From the NCBI RefSeq assembly GCF_000380505.1, contig NZ_AQYH01000004.1, positions 124,001 through 188,000 of the forward strand: 64,000 bases of DNA. Direction: 5' to 3'. Each line of letters begins with the position of its first letter. Position 1 is the stretch's first letter. Origin of the DNA: Kaistia granuli DSM 23481. Its GTDB lineage: Bacteria; Pseudomonadota; Alphaproteobacteria; Rhizobiales; Kaistiaceae. This document shows positions 63,310 to 64,000 of the stretch, piece by piece. The notes under the pieces are model-generated. The model searched no databases. It worked only from the letters and a program-made list of their open reading frames with translations, and was not told the origin of the DNA. The position numbers and the translations under genes were made by a program.

Positions 63310-63664
63310 GGTCACCCAAAAAAGTGCGAATGAATGTTCGCTCGCAGCAGATGCGGATGACCTGCCGTTAAGTCAAGACGAAGGCGGGGAGGTCTCGGGC
63401 GATTTTTTATCGATCGATGCCGATTTTGTTCGGAGCCGGGAATTTTGCGGCAAATCCGCAACAGGCCCGGATGACCCGACGTTCGCTATTTCCATTCCGG
63501 CTGCCGCAAGCGCCGGAAAGGCCTGCTCCGGACTTTCGTAGCCAGCAAGTCGTGTCTCCGCCGGTGTATTTCAATCGCAAATCGCCTAGACAGGACACCG
63601 TTTCCAAGCAGGCTGCGCAGCGGATCGGCTGGAAATGGTGGCGAGCATGCCTGGGGAGGCGAGG
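63310..63664. other. Divergent spacer between TetR operon and phosphotransferase
   Basis: 355 bases. The TetR operator candidate is at its left edge. The part 63370-63600 has moderate GC and holds only short open frames without recognisable content. A strong GGGGAGGCGAGG Shine-Dalgarno ends it. Promoters for both directions are expected but were not pinned down. Confidence 0.45.
63326..63341. promoter_or_regulatory. Candidate TetR operator
   Basis: GCGAA-TGAATG-TTCGC, a symmetric site with 5-bp arms and six-base centre, lies 17 bases upstream of the TetR start. TetR-type repressors that control their own operon often bind sites of this size. Confidence 0.55.
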
Positions 63665-64000
63665 ATGGAGACAATCGACCGCGAACTGGCGGCGTGGCTG
63701 GTGCGCGCCGGTCTTGTCGAGGATGGCGCGGCCATGGTGGCGGAACCGCTGACCGGCGGCGTCGCCTCCGATATCTGGCGGGTCGAGGCGGGCGGCCGCC
63801 GCTTCGCCGTGAAGCGGGCATTGGCGAAGCTGCGCGTGGCGCGCGACTGGCGGGCGCCGGTGTCGCGCAACGGCAACGAGGTGGAGTGGCTGCTGGAGGC
63901 GGGGCGTGTTGTGCCAGACGCCGTGCCGCGCATTCTGGCGCATGATGCTGCCGTCGGCGCGTTCGCCATGGATTATCTGCAGCCGGAGGACCATCCGGTC
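63665..64000 (+). CDS. APH-fold phosphotransferase (partial, runs off the window)
   Basis: 112 codons are visible and the frame is open at the end. The start METIDREL has a perfect Shine-Dalgarno. The N-lobe of an aminoglycoside-phosphotransferase/choline-kinase fold is recognisable: LTGGVASDIWRVEAGGRRFA with the glycine-rich turn, the ATP-binding lysine in FAVKRALAKL, and the linker AVGAFAMDYLQPEDHPV. The catalytic loop lies beyond the window. The natural substrate (a sugar, thiomethylribose-like or amino alcohol) cannot be told. It is divergent from the RND operon. Confidence 0.8.
   Translation, partial: METIDRELAAWLVRAGLVEDGAAMVAEPLTGGVASDIWRVEAGGRRFAVKRALAKLRVARDWRAPVSRNGNEVEWLLEAGRVVPDAVPRILAHDAAVGAFAMDYLQPEDHPV

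Noticed and set aside
63417-63752. 111-codon plus-strand frame in the TetR/phosphotransferase spacer
   Set aside because: No family resemblance, and it overlaps the well-supported phosphotransferase start in another frame.

Overview
The window is high-GC (roughly 65%) DNA of an alphaproteobacterium, most likely a Hyphomicrobiales (Rhizobiales) member of the Kaistia/Bosea/Mesorhizobium kind. The evidence is an alphaproteobacterial LexA box (GAAC-N7-GAAC) in front of an imuA-imuB-dnaE2 mutagenesis cassette, two Ku proteins with a PE-LIG-POL LigD, many CUT1 sugar ABC operons, rhizobial-type interspersed palindromes, and the codon use. No tRNA, rRNA, transposase, phage gene or CRISPR array was seen. 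The window is chromosome-like and gene-dense.

Layout. 1-1502: end of an rbbA-yhhJ type ABC-2 system. 1848-5978 (+): sugar-binding protein, two permeases and a SorC regulator. 6112-14337 (-): a probable six-gene unit encoding a fused E1 alpha/beta thiamine-diphosphate dehydrogenase, a stand-alone lipoyl protein, an alpha/beta-hydrolase, a second SorC regulator, a xylulokinase-like FGGY kinase and a transketolase. 14569-19451: non-homologous end-joining island (small basic protein, small membrane protein, Ku, LigD, second Ku). 19592-28158: ROK-regulated locus with a two-subunit dimethylformamidase-like amidohydrolase facing a sugar ABC importer and a Gfo/Idh/MocA oxidoreductase. 28243-33902 (-): RbsD/FucU mutarotase, ribokinase and a third CUT1 importer. 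34097-41237: DHFR-like protein, IclR regulator, class III aminotransferase, polar amino acid importer and a 3-hydroxyisobutyrate-dehydrogenase-like enzyme. 41357-45240 (-): GDP-mannose synthesis gene and a Wzz/BY-kinase-like polysaccharide co-polymerase. 45438-50802: UvrD-type helicase, VOC protein, WYL regulator and MsbA-like exporter. 51072-57059: SOS mutasome. 57304-63309: Dabb protein and a TetR-regulated RND pump. 63665-64000: start of an APH-fold phosphotransferase.

How the genes work together. Most of the first 41 kb is catabolic: four importers, each sitting with a regulator and enzymes for one nutrient. The three CUT1 sugar importers all lack an ATPase gene, so they must borrow a shared one. 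Each has a strong stem-loop between the binding-protein gene and the first permease gene, which fits overproduction of the binding protein.

The most interesting locus is 1848-14337. A kinase, a transketolase and an acetoin-dehydrogenase-like complex (E1 subunits fused; the AcoC-type lipoyl-plus-hydrolase protein split in two) are regulated by two SorC proteins beside a sugar importer. My working hypothesis is catabolism of a deoxy-ketose or related alpha-hydroxyketone sugar, cleaved to acetyl-CoA plus an aldehyde sugar fragment. This is inference; no such pathway is proven by the sequence. Other points of note are a dimethylformamidase homologue in a sugar-type locus, a BY-kinase domain without its Walker A lysine, an RND pump with two extra hydrophobic segments, and composite palindromic repeats shared by the helicase-VOC and imuB-dnaE2 gaps.
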